DNA of 64,000 bases from the NCBI GenBank assembly GCA_017537905.1, contig JAFYJX010000077.1, positions 1-64,000 on the forward strand, written 5' to 3'. How positions within the stretch are numbered: position 1 is the stretch's first letter; every line of letters begins with the position of its first letter. The notes under the pieces are model-generated. The model worked only from the letters and a program-made list of their open reading frames with translations, was not told the DNA's origin and did not search any database. Origin of the DNA: Clostridiales bacterium. GTDB taxonomy: Bacteria > Bacillota_A > Clostridia > Saccharofermentanales > Saccharofermentanaceae. Made by a program: the position numbers and the translations under genes. This document shows positions 9,513 through 19,103 of this stretch, piece after piece.

Positions 9513-11015
9513 TCAGAGATTCTTCCTCTTTGTGTAAACAACAACTGCGAGAGCTACAAGCAGGATGGGAATGAGCATCATGAAGATTACAAGAACTACT
9601 GTAGAGGAAGCTGTTGTAGCCTTCGTAACATCGAGCGAGAAGTTCTCAACATTCTTAGTCGCAATATTCAAACTGTTAAACGTCTTTGTGCTTGTAAGTT
9701 CTCTTATGCATGACTTAAAGAAATCGACATTCGTATCATTGATTCCGTAAGACGAAATATACTGATCGGATGTAAAGTTCATAGTACCGAAAACGAATGC
9801 CTTCGCAGGATCAGCTCCCTCACCTGCAGAATACATTGCAGGATAGAACTGTTTACCTGTAACCATTGTGCTCTCGATAGCATTTCCGTACTGGTCAAGA
9901 GCCGTAGTAGCAGCATTCTCACTGGTCTTAAGAACAGGAGCAGTCTTAAAAGTGCTGCCCGGAATATCAGCTGATCTTACAGATCTTGTGTTTGTGCAAT
10001 GGAGGAATGTGATCTCGGCATAATCAGTAAAGCCTTCACAAGCCTTTGCAATATGATCGAGCTGGTATCCGCCAAGCTGGTAATTAGAATCGTTCTCAGA
10101 GATGAGATAAGGATCGAGAACAAGATTCATCTCAGTTAAGAGCTTATTAAGTCTCTCGTACTTCTCAGTAACGTTGATAACATTGAAATCAACAGCAATA
10201 AGGAGCTTTCCGCCTCTCTTAACAAAAGCTGAGAGCTCGACATACATCTTCTCGGAGATATCATTCTGAGGACCGTTCATGATGATGAGGTCACAATCTT
10301 CAGGAATAGAGAAATTATCAGAGACAGAAAGTGCGATGGGTTCGATCGCCATTGAATCCAAGATCTTTGCAATATAATTGCTGCCGTCCTCTTCAAGACC
10401 TGTAATGAGATATGCCTTGCAGGAATAGCCGTTTGTCAGGATATACATCGTGTTCGTGAAAGTATATTCAACTTCGTTTCCCGTTACATAGTAGTAACCC
10501 TGTGCAAGATAAGTCTCATCATATCTATAGCAGTCATACGGGCTGATTATCTTGATCTTGTCATTGTACTTAACAACGAAATTGCCTGTCTGGCTCGAGA
10601 GTTTATATGCATTATTAGGATCGAGCTGGCTGATGATAGTAGGCTGCGTTGTAGGATTTACGTAATCAACAGTGATCTTTCCTTTCGAAGCCTTAACATA
10701 ATCATCAAGCAGCGGGCAGATATACTGATATTCAGTCTGGGCAACATCAGAAGGCTTGTCGAAAAGTCCGACGATCTGGATCTTCGTATCCTGAGGAAGT
10801 CCGTTGATATAATCGATCGACTCCTGTGAGATCGTATTAGAAAGAGCATCAGAGAAATCAAATGTGAGTGCTTTTCCCAGGATCTTATCGAAAAGCACGT
10901 TTACCAAAAGAACAATAGCGATAAGGATGACAACAGATCCGATGGAATAGAACTTAAGCTTATCGGAACGCTCGTCATTTGCAGGCTTTTTTACGTTAGA
11001 AACAGTCTTATTCAT
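9513..11015 (-). CDS. GldG-family ABC transporter auxiliary protein
   Basis: The 500-residue product has a cytoplasmic basic N-terminus, a membrane helix near 24-44, a large extracytoplasmic domain and a C-terminal membrane helix near 472-493 followed by KRKNL. The segment DFSDALSNTISQESIDYINGL, the NPTTQP loop and CDLIIMNGPQNDISEKMYVEL plus the GGKLLIAVDFN strand are typical of the GldG/ABC_transp_aux fold. In Bacteroidetes GldG works with GldA and GldF; in other phyla the same trio is an uncharacterised ABC system. The gene follows the permease by 18 bp and has GGAGG upstream of the ATG. Between helices the protein should face the cell-wall side. Confidence 0.88.
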   Translation of the reverse strand: MNKTVSNVKKPANDERSDKLKFYSIGSVVILIAIVLLVNVLFDKILGKALTFDFSDALSNTISQESIDYINGLPQDTKIQIVGLFDKPSDVAQTEYQYICPLLDDYVKASKGKITVDYVNPTTQPTIISQLDPNNAYKLSSQTGNFVVKYNDKIKIISPYDCYRYDETYLAQGYYYVTGNEVEYTFTNTMYILTNGYSCKAYLITGLEEDGSNYIAKILDSMAIEPIALSVSDNFSIPEDCDLIIMNGPQNDISEKMYVELSAFVKRGGKLLIAVDFNVINVTEKYERLNKLLTEMNLVLDPYLISENDSNYQLGGYQLDHIAKACEGFTDYAEITFLHCTNTRSVRSADIPGSTFKTAPVLKTSENAATTALDQYGNAIESTMVTGKQFYPAMYSAGEGADPAKAFVFGTMNFTSDQYISSYGINDTNVDFFKSCIRELTSTKTFNSLNIATKNVENFSLDVTKATTASSTVVLVIFMMLIPILLVALAVVVYTKRKNL

Positions 11016-11033
11016 ATCAATCCTTTACCTCCA

Positions 11034-11795
11034 TCACGCCTGGCTCCAGCGTTTCTTTTCCAAAACCCTGAATGTTAAATAGAGGAAAAGGATTCCGATG
11101 GAAACGAGGTAAATAAGTGCTGATACCGAGAAGATTCCAAGGCGGAAATCCTGCGTCTTAACAAAAGGATCAAACCATGCGATCGCTCTTGCGAGGCCGT
11201 CACCTGCTGCTTTTGCCGAATCTATCTGAATAGCAGAAAGAACGGATGTGAGAGCTGCGCCTGCATAACTGCCGATCGTGCTGATAAGCTGTGTTACAAG
11301 GATGATTACAAATGCAACGATAGCTGAAATGATCTGGCTGTCTGTAATGGCGGATGCAAAAAGACCGATCGTTATAAACATGAATGCCATGAAGAAGAAT
11401 ACGATGATAGTTCCGATGGAACCTACCTCAAAGTCTCCGCCGCATGCCAAAGTTACGATGATGTGGATGATGACATTGATGAACATGATCGCATAAAGCG
11501 CGAATGCTGCAAGGACCTTGCCGACTACAACATTGAAAAGGCCTACAGGTGTCGTGTAATAAAGGACATCCGTTCCCCTCTTCTTATCTTCTGACAGAAG
11601 TCCCATCGTGATAATGGGAACGATGATAACGAAGAATGCACGGAGCGAGATAACTTCAGTCGCGATATTTACAGAACCTGCTGCAAACTGCGAATAGAAA
11701 ATGAATCCGGAAAGGAATGAGAACAAAGCGATGGCAACATATCCGACCGGTGATCTGAAATAGGATAAAAACTCTCTCTTGAAAATCGCTGACAT
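11034..11795 (-). CDS. ABC transporter permease, GldF-like (ABC-2 family)
   Basis: A 253-residue integral membrane protein with six predicted helices and the ABC-2 permease start MSAIFKREFLSYFRSPVGYV. The cytoplasmic loop with GLLSEDKKRGTDVLYYTTPV is a diagnostic motif of GldF/NosY-type permeases, where it contacts the ATPase. It begins 3 bp after the ATPase gene and precedes the GldG-like gene, so the three form one transporter: ATPase, permease and extracytoplasmic auxiliary protein. The transported substrate cannot be told from the sequence. AGGGAGGG lies just upstream of the start. Confidence 0.9.
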   Translation of the reverse strand: MSAIFKREFLSYFRSPVGYVAIALFSFLSGFIFYSQFAAGSVNIATEVISLRAFFVIIVPIITMGLLSEDKKRGTDVLYYTTPVGLFNVVVGKVLAAFALYAIMFINVIIHIIVTLACGGDFEVGSIGTIIVFFFMAFMFITIGLFASAITDSQIISAIVAFVIILVTQLISTIGSYAGAALTSVLSAIQIDSAKAAGDGLARAIAWFDPFVKTQDFRLGIFSVSALIYLVSIGILFLYLTFRVLEKKRWSQA

Positions 11796-11798
11796 AGA

Positions 11799-12746
11799 TC
11801 AAGCCCTCCCTTTTCCTGAAGTAATGCTAAGGAAGACTTCTTCCAATGTCGGATCAAGAGAACGCATCTCTAAGATCGGCCAGCCCGCATTTGCCATTAC
11901 ATAGAATATCTGTGTTCTGACTTCAGTCGTATCAGGAGCTGATATCGTGATCTCAAGCTGGGCGAGCTTGCTGTCAACTACACGCGGTATGGCTGCTGAA
12001 ATACCCTTGATCGTACGGATCTTGGCTGCTGCATCCTTGGCAGAACCCCTGAATGTAAGAAGGAGCTTGGACTGTCCTGATAATCTCTTGGACAGGTCGG
12101 ACAATGTATCTACCGCAGCGATCTTGCCGTGGTTGATGATAACTACTCTGTCAGCTACTTCCTGGATCTCAGAAAGGATATGTGAGCTGATGATGATAGA
12201 GTGGGTCTTTGAAAGTGACTTGATAAGCCTTCTGATCTCAATGATCTGGTTAGGGTCAAGTCCTACTGTAGGCTCGTCAAGGATAAGGATCGAAGGATTT
12301 CCGACCAGAGCCTGTGCAATTCCCACACGCTGCTTATAACCTTTTGAAAGGTTACCGATGAGTCTGTCCTGAACATCGTCGATCTTAACCATCGACTTGA
12401 TGTTTACGAGCTGTTCTTTGCGCTTATCCTTAGCAACACCCTTAAGATCGCATATGAAGTTGAGATACTCGTTTACGGTCATGTCCGTATAAAGAGGCGG
12501 ATTCTCGGGAAGATAGCCGATCTCTTTTTTGGCAAGTTCAGGTTCTTCAAGGATATCGTGGCCGTTGACCTTAACAGTACCGGACGTAGAAGACAAATAT
12601 CCGGTGATGATATTCATTGTCGTGGTCTTACCGGCACCATTGGGACCTAAGAATCCCAGGACTTCGTCGTCATTAACAGTGAATGAGATACCTCTGACGG
12701 CTTTTTTGTCGCCATACCTCTTCACCAGATTATTAATCTCGATCAT
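11799..12746 (-). CDS. ABC transporter ATP-binding protein, GldA-like
   Basis: The 315-residue protein has a full nucleotide-binding domain: Walker A GPNGAGKTT near 34-42, a signature NLSKGYKQRVGIAQAL near 133-148 (SKGYKQ rather than SGGQ, as usual in this subfamily), Walker B ILILDEPTVGLDP and the H-loop in SIIISSHIL. The extra C-terminal 90 residues (LLLTFRGSAKDAAAKI and onward) are typical of GldA/CcmA-like ATPases with ABC-2 permeases. It is the first gene of the GldA-GldF-GldG-DUF4340 set. The ATG at 12746 has GGAGG 6 bp upstream, and a TATAAT-type -10 element lies about 30 bp further upstream. Confidence 0.92.
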   Translation of the reverse strand: MIEINNLVKRYGDKKAVRGISFTVNDDEVLGFLGPNGAGKTTTMNIITGYLSSTSGTVKVNGHDILEEPELAKKEIGYLPENPPLYTDMTVNEYLNFICDLKGVAKDKRKEQLVNIKSMVKIDDVQDRLIGNLSKGYKQRVGIAQALVGNPSILILDEPTVGLDPNQIIEIRRLIKSLSKTHSIIISSHILSEIQEVADRVVIINHGKIAAVDTLSDLSKRLSGQSKLLLTFRGSAKDAAAKIRTIKGISAAIPRVVDSKLAQLEITISAPDTTEVRTQIFYVMANAGWPILEMRSLDPTLEEVFLSITSGKGRA

Positions 12747-12781
12747 TGCTACCTCCAGATAAGCTGATGATACAACTCTCT

Positions 12782-12787
12782 ATTATA
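12782..12787 (-). promoter_or_regulatory. Candidate -10 element for the Gld-like operon
   Basis: The minus strand reads TTGTTATAATAG here, giving a perfect TATAAT -10 box. Transcription would start near 12775, leaving a leader of about 29 bases with GGAGG ahead of the ATPase ATG at 12746. No good -35 hexamer lies 16-18 bp upstream; the region is a T-rich run, which may compensate. Confidence 0.5.
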
Positions 12788-12837
12788 ACAAAGTAAGAAA
12801 AACAAAAAAGTGTGAAAAGGCAAGAATTATTGAGAAA

Positions 12838-13608
12838 TCAGCGGTTTCTCATGGTCAATTCTACGGCAAACACCTTTGTATCAATGTTTTTATAGCCGAA
12901 AACGCTGACCTTATCCCCGTCCCTGGTAATGAAAAGCTCGACTTTCTCGCCTGCTTTTACTTCGCTGTTATAGTTAATGACGAGGTCTTCTATAAGCGAA
13001 ACGTCATAACCGCACTTAAAGAGCGCGTCATAAGCCCACGCGGTATATCTGGAGTTATTAACGTGCCTGTTACGGTCAAGCTCGTTATAGTCCGCATATT
13101 TAATGATCACGGGCTTTTCGGTCTCCCCTGCGATCTCATTTCGCTCAGGAAACTTAATCTTGGGGCATTTTTCTCCGAATACGAGCTTCGTATCCTGTAT
13201 TGTCGGAGGCGGAAGCTCCGGGCGCTTATTAGCAATAACGGGCCTGTGAGTCTCCCAATCTGCAAGGATCCATACGGATGTCGCATAGCCTATAAGCCTG
13301 CCGTCAGCGCTGTATATCTCAAATTCACGGCCGTAATAGAACTTATCGATATAGCTGGCCCATGTCTTGATCTTAAATGTCTCATGCCAGCCGGGAAGCT
13401 CGGTTATATGAAGTCTCATCTTAAGGATGATCCAGCATATCTTGTTGTCTTTTAAGAAATCAGTGCCATAGCCAAGCGTATAAGAGCTCCTCTCGGCAGC
13501 TTCCTGAAGATCGCCTATCAGAGTGGAACAATAGAGTTTATCGCCTATACCGCATTCTGTTGCCTTGCAGTAGGCTTCCATCTCAGTAAACTTATTTGTC
13601 TCCGCCAT
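12838..13608 (-). CDS. Acyl-ACP thioesterase (FatA/FatB-like)
   Basis: A 256-residue double hot-dog thioesterase. The first half carries the acyl-binding strands and the YGREFEIYSADGRLIGYATSVWILAD segment; the second half has NRHVNNSRYTAWAYDAL, with the Asn and His of the catalytic motif known from plant and bacterial acyl-ACP thioesterases. It hydrolyses acyl-acyl carrier protein to free fatty acid in the cytoplasm and is common in clostridia that also import or recycle fatty acids. The start overlaps the end of the upstream membrane-protein gene by 17 bp, so the two form an operon. No other fatty acid gene is near. Confidence 0.9.
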   Translation of the reverse strand: MAETNKFTEMEAYCKATECGIGDKLYCSTLIGDLQEAAERSSYTLGYGTDFLKDNKICWIILKMRLHITELPGWHETFKIKTWASYIDKFYYGREFEIYSADGRLIGYATSVWILADWETHRPVIANKRPELPPPTIQDTKLVFGEKCPKIKFPERNEIAGETEKPVIIKYADYNELDRNRHVNNSRYTAWAYDALFKCGYDVSLIEDLVINYNSEVKAGEKVELFITRDGDKVSVFGYKNIDTKVFAVELTMRNR

Positions 13609-14179
13609 CTTCCTCTTCCTTCGGCTGGGGCTTCGGCAGCTTATTCATCGGTATGGTATTCCTGGGATTATATCTTCTGAATACCTGATACATCTCATCC
13701 TTATACATGAAAACGATAACGAGCTTAATTCCTTCGTTCGTTACAGCCCAGTACCAGTACTTGTCTTCGATATCGAAGTTCTTAAAATCGGTCATCCTGA
13801 GAACGTAATTGGCGTTCTCCATATCACTGTCAAACCTGTCAGAAGTAACAGGGCCAATGTAATCACAGTCCTTAAGTGAAAAACTTACAAGATCATCACG
13901 CTTATTATCTCCGTGGATAATCGCGCAGTCGACAAGATCGTTGGATATCTCTATCTCATACTCCTTCTTTTCGCGCTTGATGATGATAACGACACCGGCA
14001 ACGATACCGAAAGAAATGATTCCCGTTATAAACCAGATATTTAATCCGAAAGTAAGCGGAATAAAATTAATGAAAAAGATCAGTGCGATAGCGCCAGAAA
14101 TAAGAAAAGTGTTGAAAAACACTTCTGTAAAACCGGTCTTACGAATAACGCTTGTCTCAATAAAACTATCCTGTAACAT
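13592..14179 (-). CDS. Membrane protein with two N-terminal helices, unknown function
   Basis: This 195-residue protein has two adjacent membrane helices near residues 22-44 and 46-66, then a soluble strand-rich domain with SFSLKDCDYIGPVTSDRFDS and DKYWYWAVTNEGIKLVIVFM, and an acidic, Pro/Lys-rich tail (KLPKPQPKEEEDGGDK). The layout resembles small bacterial proteins with a PH-like or YcxB-like cytoplasmic domain, but I cannot assign a family. It is the first gene of a two-gene unit with the acyl-ACP thioesterase, which overlaps its 3' end by 17 bp, hinting at a membrane or lipid-related context. The ATG at 14179 is preceded by GAGGTG. Confidence 0.75.
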   Translation of the reverse strand: MLQDSFIETSVIRKTGFTEVFFNTFLISGAIALIFFINFIPLTFGLNIWFITGIISFGIVAGVVIIIKREKKEYEIEISNDLVDCAIIHGDNKRDDLVSFSLKDCDYIGPVTSDRFDSDMENANYVLRMTDFKNFDIEDKYWYWAVTNEGIKLVIVFMYKDEMYQVFRRYNPRNTIPMNKLPKPQPKEEEDGGDK

Positions 14180-14201
14180 GATTCACCTCAAAACTCTGTT
14201 A

Positions 14202-14207
14202 ATTCTA
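14202..14207 (-). promoter_or_regulatory. Candidate extended -10 for the membrane protein-thioesterase pair
   Basis: On the minus strand the bases read TGTTAGAAT, an extended -10 (TGn followed by TAGAAT). The start site would fall near 14195, some 16 bases ahead of the ATG at 14179, with GAGGTG between. No convincing -35 was found at the usual distance, which is tolerated with an extended -10. Confidence 0.4.
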
Positions 14208-14383
14208 ACACAAAACTGAATTCGGGTGCTTTTTAATTACCGGTCAATTTCAGACCCAATACCCACCGTTGAAGAAATGTTTACGAAAATCGCGAAAATC
14301 TTCAACCAAAAGTCGGAAACCGGGGCAAATCCGTCTTTTCGCTGAAGAAAAAGGCCGATTTCTTCAACATTTCGTAAACATAG
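14208..14383. repeat. Gene-free stretch with interlocking inverted repeats
   Basis: No open frame of note is present. Two words occur in both orientations. GTTGAAGAAAT at 14268-14278 pairs with ATTTCTTCAAC at 14358-14368 (11 of 11). ATGTTTACGAAA at 14277-14288 pairs with TTTCGTAAACAT at 14370-14381 (12 of 12). Shorter copies of the first word lie between them: TCTTCAAC at 14299-14306 and CTGAAGAAA at 14342-14350. The order of the words is the same on both sides, so the two long pairings cross each other rather than nest. The stretch lies between the groL terminator and the promoter of the next minus-strand genes. Confidence 0.65.
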
Positions 14384-14413
14384 AAAAAGAGGCCGTCCAC
14401 TCGGACGACCTCT
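14384..14413 (-). terminator. Rho-independent terminator of groESL
   Basis: The minus strand forms an 11-bp stem (14403-14413 with 14388-14398, one T:G wobble) around a 4-base loop, followed directly by five T. It stands 108 bp after the groL stop. Between them 14451-14461 and 14495-14504 form a weaker imperfect stem (GCGATTTCCGC / GCGGAAAATC) without a T-tract. Confidence 0.88.
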
Positions 14414-14521
14414 AAATTAAATATTTGTAAATGAGCAATTTGATTTCTTTGCGATTTCCGCACAAGCGAACGAAGTGAGCGCGGAAGCCTTATCGCGGAA
14501 AATCAATATTGCGAACGCCTA

Positions 14522-16153
<1,632 letters not shown>

Positions 16154-16159
16154 TTATAA

Positions 16160-16447
16160 TCAATCTTCAACGATAGCAGCGATATCGTCCTGACGAACGA
16201 TGATGTATTCCTCGCCGTCAAGCTTAACGTTTGTGCCGGCATAATCACGGATGATTACCTTCTCGCCGACCTTGACTTCCATCTTAATCTCATTGCCGTC
16301 AACGATTCCGCCGGGACCTACTGCGATGATCTCTGCGATCTGAGGCTTCTGCTGAGCTCCGGAGGACAAAATGATGCCGCTCTTTGTTGTCTCTTCAGCC
16401 TGAAGTTTCTTTACTACTACCTTATCTGCCAAGGGCTTAATTGTCAT
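16160..16447 (-). CDS. groS: Co-chaperonin GroES (Hsp10)
   Basis: With the ATG at 16447 the product is 95 residues and starts MTIKPLADKVVVKKL, the classical GroES beginning; GGAGGTC lies 7 bp upstream, so the few extra codons open upstream are not used. The mobile loop (EETTKSGIILSSGAQQKP) that docks on GroEL and the dome segment VGPGGIVDG are present. It caps the GroEL ring and assists ATP-dependent folding. First gene of groESL; regulated by HrcA through the CIRCE element immediately upstream. Confidence 0.98.
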   Translation of the reverse strand: MTIKPLADKVVVKKLQAEETTKSGIILSSGAQQKPQIAEIIAVGPGGIVDGNEIKMEVKVGEKVIIRDYAGTNVKLDGEEYIIVRQDDIAAIVED

Positions 16448-16472
16448 AAAAAAGACCTCCAATACAATGAAA

Positions 16473-16511
16473 TTGTGGTTAGCACTCTTAACCTTTAAGT
16501 GCTAACCACAA
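16473..16511 (-). promoter_or_regulatory. CIRCE operator (HrcA binding site)
   Basis: The core is TTAGCACTC at 16479-16487, a 9-base spacer, then AAGTGCTAA at 16497-16505, which matches the CIRCE consensus TTAGCACTC-N9-GAGTGCTAA with one mismatch. The symmetry is longer than the consensus: TTGTGGTTAGCACT at 16473-16486 is the perfect reverse complement of 16498-16511. It covers the expected transcription start of groESL, where bound HrcA would block initiation until heat or misfolded protein titrates GroEL. hrcA itself is not in the window. Confidence 0.96.
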
Positions 16512-16514
16512 CAA

Positions 16515-16543
16515 AATATAATTCTTAAACCCGATACTGTCAA
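16515..16543 (-). promoter_or_regulatory. Sigma-A promoter of groESL
   Basis: The minus strand has a perfect -35 TTGACA (16543-16538), a 17-bp spacer, and -10 TATATT (16520-16515), one base from consensus. Transcription should begin around 16508, within the outer arm of the CIRCE palindrome. This is the best promoter in the window and explains strong, HrcA-repressible groESL expression. Confidence 0.93.
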
Positions 16544-16570
16544 TACGAAAATCAAAAAAAGTCAAAAACG

Positions 16571-17896
16571 CTAATGGACAAGTTTTTCGAGCGGTATATT
16601 AGTCTTGCACTTCGAAAGTTCCGGTACGTGCGAAGGCAGCTTTACAGGGTCAAAATCAGTTGTCTGACCGTAGAAATACTGCTGTACGTAAGGGATAAAC
16701 GCATTCCAGTTAACTCTCATGCTCCACTCGCCGTCATATGTGCCCTGGTTGTAGCATCCTTCGATAGGAAGCTGGAGATACTGCATCTCGGCTTTCTGCA
16801 ATGAGGGCAGGAATTCCAGCGCATACTTCTCGACGTCTTCTTTTGGAATATTGGTAACGATCGCACCGAGAACGTCATCCATGCATGCAAGCTTCTGTGT
16901 CGCAGAGAGCTTCATATAGCGCTTCATGAGGCTTCGCAAGACTTCGATCTGTCTTTCCATACGCTCATAGTCGCCGTTACCGACATATCTGACTCTGGCA
17001 TAAGCTACGGCCTGGATACCGTTAACCCATGTGCCGTCACCTGTGCTCTCGATAAGAGCCGCATTAGGATAGAGCTCACGGATATACTGGTTTGCGACAC
17101 GCTTCTCACCTGATGTCATGTTGACGTAAACGCCGCCGACAGCATCAATGATCTTGGCCATATGGCTGAAGTTAACATATGCGTAGCCGTCGATCTTGAT
17201 CCTTAAGCAGTTCTCGACAGTTGCCTGCAGGAGCTTAGGACCGCCGTAAGACATCGATGCATTTATCTTGTGGGGCTTACTGTAACCCGGGAAATATGCA
17301 TATGAGTCTCTGGCGATAGATAAGAGCTTGATCGTCTCATTCTTCGTGTCGACTGACATTACAACGATAACGTCGGATCTGTCGCCCTTGCCGTCTTTGT
17401 TGTAACTCTTGCTTCTGCTGTCGATACCGATAAGAAGGAAATTCTTTACGGGATCATCCTTAAGGACTTCATAAGACGTCGCTTCGGAATTAATCGCCTG
17501 GCTTAATTCGACGGTCTCACCTTCATCGTTAACGATTGTAATGACCTGCGTCGGATCGTCAGTCTCATATGTGATCTGGTTTAAAAGGTAATCCTTATAC
17601 CAGAAACCAAACCATACAACGCCTACCAAAGCGCCTATCAAAGCGGCAAGAATGCCGAAAACGACTCTGAGCTTTAAATGATTTACTTTCTTGGCTTTGC
17701 GGCCTTTTTTACCTGATCTTTTTGCTACATTCTTTGAGAAACCGTACTGGGAAGCCTCTTCTTCCGCACTTAACTGTCGTCTGGCCGGTTTCTTCTGTCT
17801 GGCCCTTAACTGCTCCGCATCAATATACTCCGAATCAGAAAATCCGTAGACAGCGGTGCGGCTTTTTGCCATTCTTCTGTTGCCTCTATTATCCAT
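16571..17896 (-). CDS. LytR-CpsA-Psr (LCP) family cell wall ligase
   Basis: A 441-residue membrane protein with an Arg/Lys-rich cytoplasmic N-terminus of about 75 residues, one transmembrane helix near 77-99, and an extracytoplasmic LCP domain from about 150. LCP marks are NFLLIGIDSR near 152-161, GDRSDVIVVMSVDTK near 171-185, LLSIARDSYAYFPG with the conserved Arg near 196, and KINASMSYGGP. LCP enzymes transfer lipid-linked wall teichoic acid, capsule or other glycopolymers to peptidoglycan. galE is 20 bp upstream on the same strand, which fits a role in attaching sugar polymers. The ATG at 17896 is preceded by GAGG. No terminator is obvious between its stop and the groESL promoter. Confidence 0.93.
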   Translation of the reverse strand: MDNRGNRRMAKSRTAVYGFSDSEYIDAEQLRARQKKPARRQLSAEEEASQYGFSKNVAKRSGKKGRKAKKVNHLKLRVVFGILAALIGALVGVVWFGFWYKDYLLNQITYETDDPTQVITIVNDEGETVELSQAINSEATSYEVLKDDPVKNFLLIGIDSRSKSYNKDGKGDRSDVIVVMSVDTKNETIKLLSIARDSYAYFPGYSKPHKINASMSYGGPKLLQATVENCLRIKIDGYAYVNFSHMAKIIDAVGGVYVNMTSGEKRVANQYIRELYPNAALIESTGDGTWVNGIQAVAYARVRYVGNGDYERMERQIEVLRSLMKRYMKLSATQKLACMDDVLGAIVTNIPKEDVEKYALEFLPSLQKAEMQYLQLPIEGCYNQGTYDGEWSMRVNWNAFIPYVQQYFYGQTTDFDPVKLPSHVPELSKCKTNIPLEKLVH

Positions 17897-17916
17897 TAAA
17901 ACCTCAAATTGATCCT

Positions 17917-18939
17917 TTAGTCCTTAAGACCTTCAGGATTCATAGTCTGCCACTTCCAGCAGGATGAGCACATCTCATCGATTCCGTATTCGGCCTTAAA
18001 GCCCAATACTTCTTCTGCCTTCTTAGTGGATGCATAGCATGTAGCTATGTCGCCCGGTCTTCTGGGACCGAAAACGTGCTTGATCTCGTGACCGCATGCC
18101 TTCTCGAAAGCTGCGACAGCTTCCTTTACGGAAGTTCCCTTGCCCGTACCGAGATTGAAAAGGCTGACAGGATCGTCTGTCTTCTCAAGATACTGGATTG
18201 CCTTAACATGACCCTTTGCAAGGTCAACAACATGAATATAGTCACGGATACATGTACCGTCAGGAGTGTTGTAATCAGTTCCGAAAACCGTAAGGCAGTC
18301 GAGCGTGCCGCCTGCAACCTTAGATATATAAGGGAACAGATTGTTAGGAATACCTCTGGGATCTTCACCGATAAGTCCGCTCTCATGAGCTCCGACCGGG
18401 TTAAAGTATCTAAGCAGACAGATCCTCTTGGAAGGCTCTGATTTTGCATAGTCTCTTAAGATCTGCTCGAGCATCCACTTTGTCCAGCCGTAAGGATTGG
18501 TGCATGTGCCAAGAGGGCTTTCTTCAGTAAAAGGAACGTCCTCGCTGGAACCGTATACGGTTGCAGAAGAACTGAAAACAAGATTATTAACGCCGAATTC
18601 AGTCATAAGGCGGCAGACGTTGATCATGCTGCCGATATTATTGGAATAATAATCCAAAGGGATCCTTACTGATTCACCGACTGCCTTAAGACCTGCGAAA
18701 TGAATAATAGAATCGATCTTATTCTCTTCGAAGACTTTTCTTAAGGAATCGATATCGCAGCAGTCTACTTTGTAGAACTTGAATCTCTTGCCCGTGATCT
18801 TTTCGAGGCGGTTCTGAACTTCCATCTTACTGTTGGAAAGGTTATCTGCAATTACTACATCGTAGCCATTCTCAAATAATGAAATAACGGTATGGGATCC
18901 GATATATCCGTTGCCGCCTGTTACAAGTACTGTAGGCAT
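17917..18939 (-). CDS. galE: UDP-glucose 4-epimerase
   Basis: The start at 18939 gives MPTVLVTGGNGYIGSHT, with AAGGAG 7 bp upstream; 11 further upstream codons are open but lack a ribosome binding site. The 340-residue protein has the NAD-binding GxxGxxG, the SSSATVYGSS motif with the catalytic Ser, the YGWTK version of YxxxK near residue 148, and the C-terminal RRPGDIATCYAST region that binds UDP-sugar. It interconverts UDP-glucose and UDP-galactose in the cytoplasm. Together with the LCP gene 20 bp downstream it points to galactose-containing surface polymers; it may serve galactose catabolism as well, but no galK or galT is near. Confidence 0.95.
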   Translation of the reverse strand: MPTVLVTGGNGYIGSHTVISLFENGYDVVIADNLSNSKMEVQNRLEKITGKRFKFYKVDCCDIDSLRKVFEENKIDSIIHFAGLKAVGESVRIPLDYYSNNIGSMINVCRLMTEFGVNNLVFSSSATVYGSSEDVPFTEESPLGTCTNPYGWTKWMLEQILRDYAKSEPSKRICLLRYFNPVGAHESGLIGEDPRGIPNNLFPYISKVAGGTLDCLTVFGTDYNTPDGTCIRDYIHVVDLAKGHVKAIQYLEKTDDPVSLFNLGTGKGTSVKEAVAAFEKACGHEIKHVFGPRRPGDIATCYASTKKAEEVLGFKAEYGIDEMCSSCWKWQTMNPEGLKD

Positions 18940-19103
18940 AATAATCTCCTTAACACATTTTTTAGCACACAAATTAAACCATAAATAAATACAAAACTAA
19001 AGTTATTCCCACTATTTCCGCATATTTGCACCAGTTTGGAACTTAATACATAAATGATTTCTTATAAAATAAATAGGAAATCCCAAACACAAACGGAGAT
19101 AGT
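18940..19103. promoter_or_regulatory. Divergent intergenic region between galE and the two-component system
   Basis: This 164-bp AT-rich gap must hold promoters in both directions. On the minus strand TGGTTTAAT resembles an extended -10 for galE; on the plus strand TTGGAA at 19036-19041 and TATAAA at 19063-19068 are plausible but badly spaced elements for the response regulator. The plus-strand gene has GGAGATAGT ahead of its ATG. I could not define a clear operator. Confidence 0.4.

Noticed and set aside
14451..14504. Imperfect hairpin between groL and its terminator, around a CGAACGAAGTGAGCG sequence
   Set aside because: Looks like a REP-like or chance palindrome; no T-tract, and the better terminator follows downstream.
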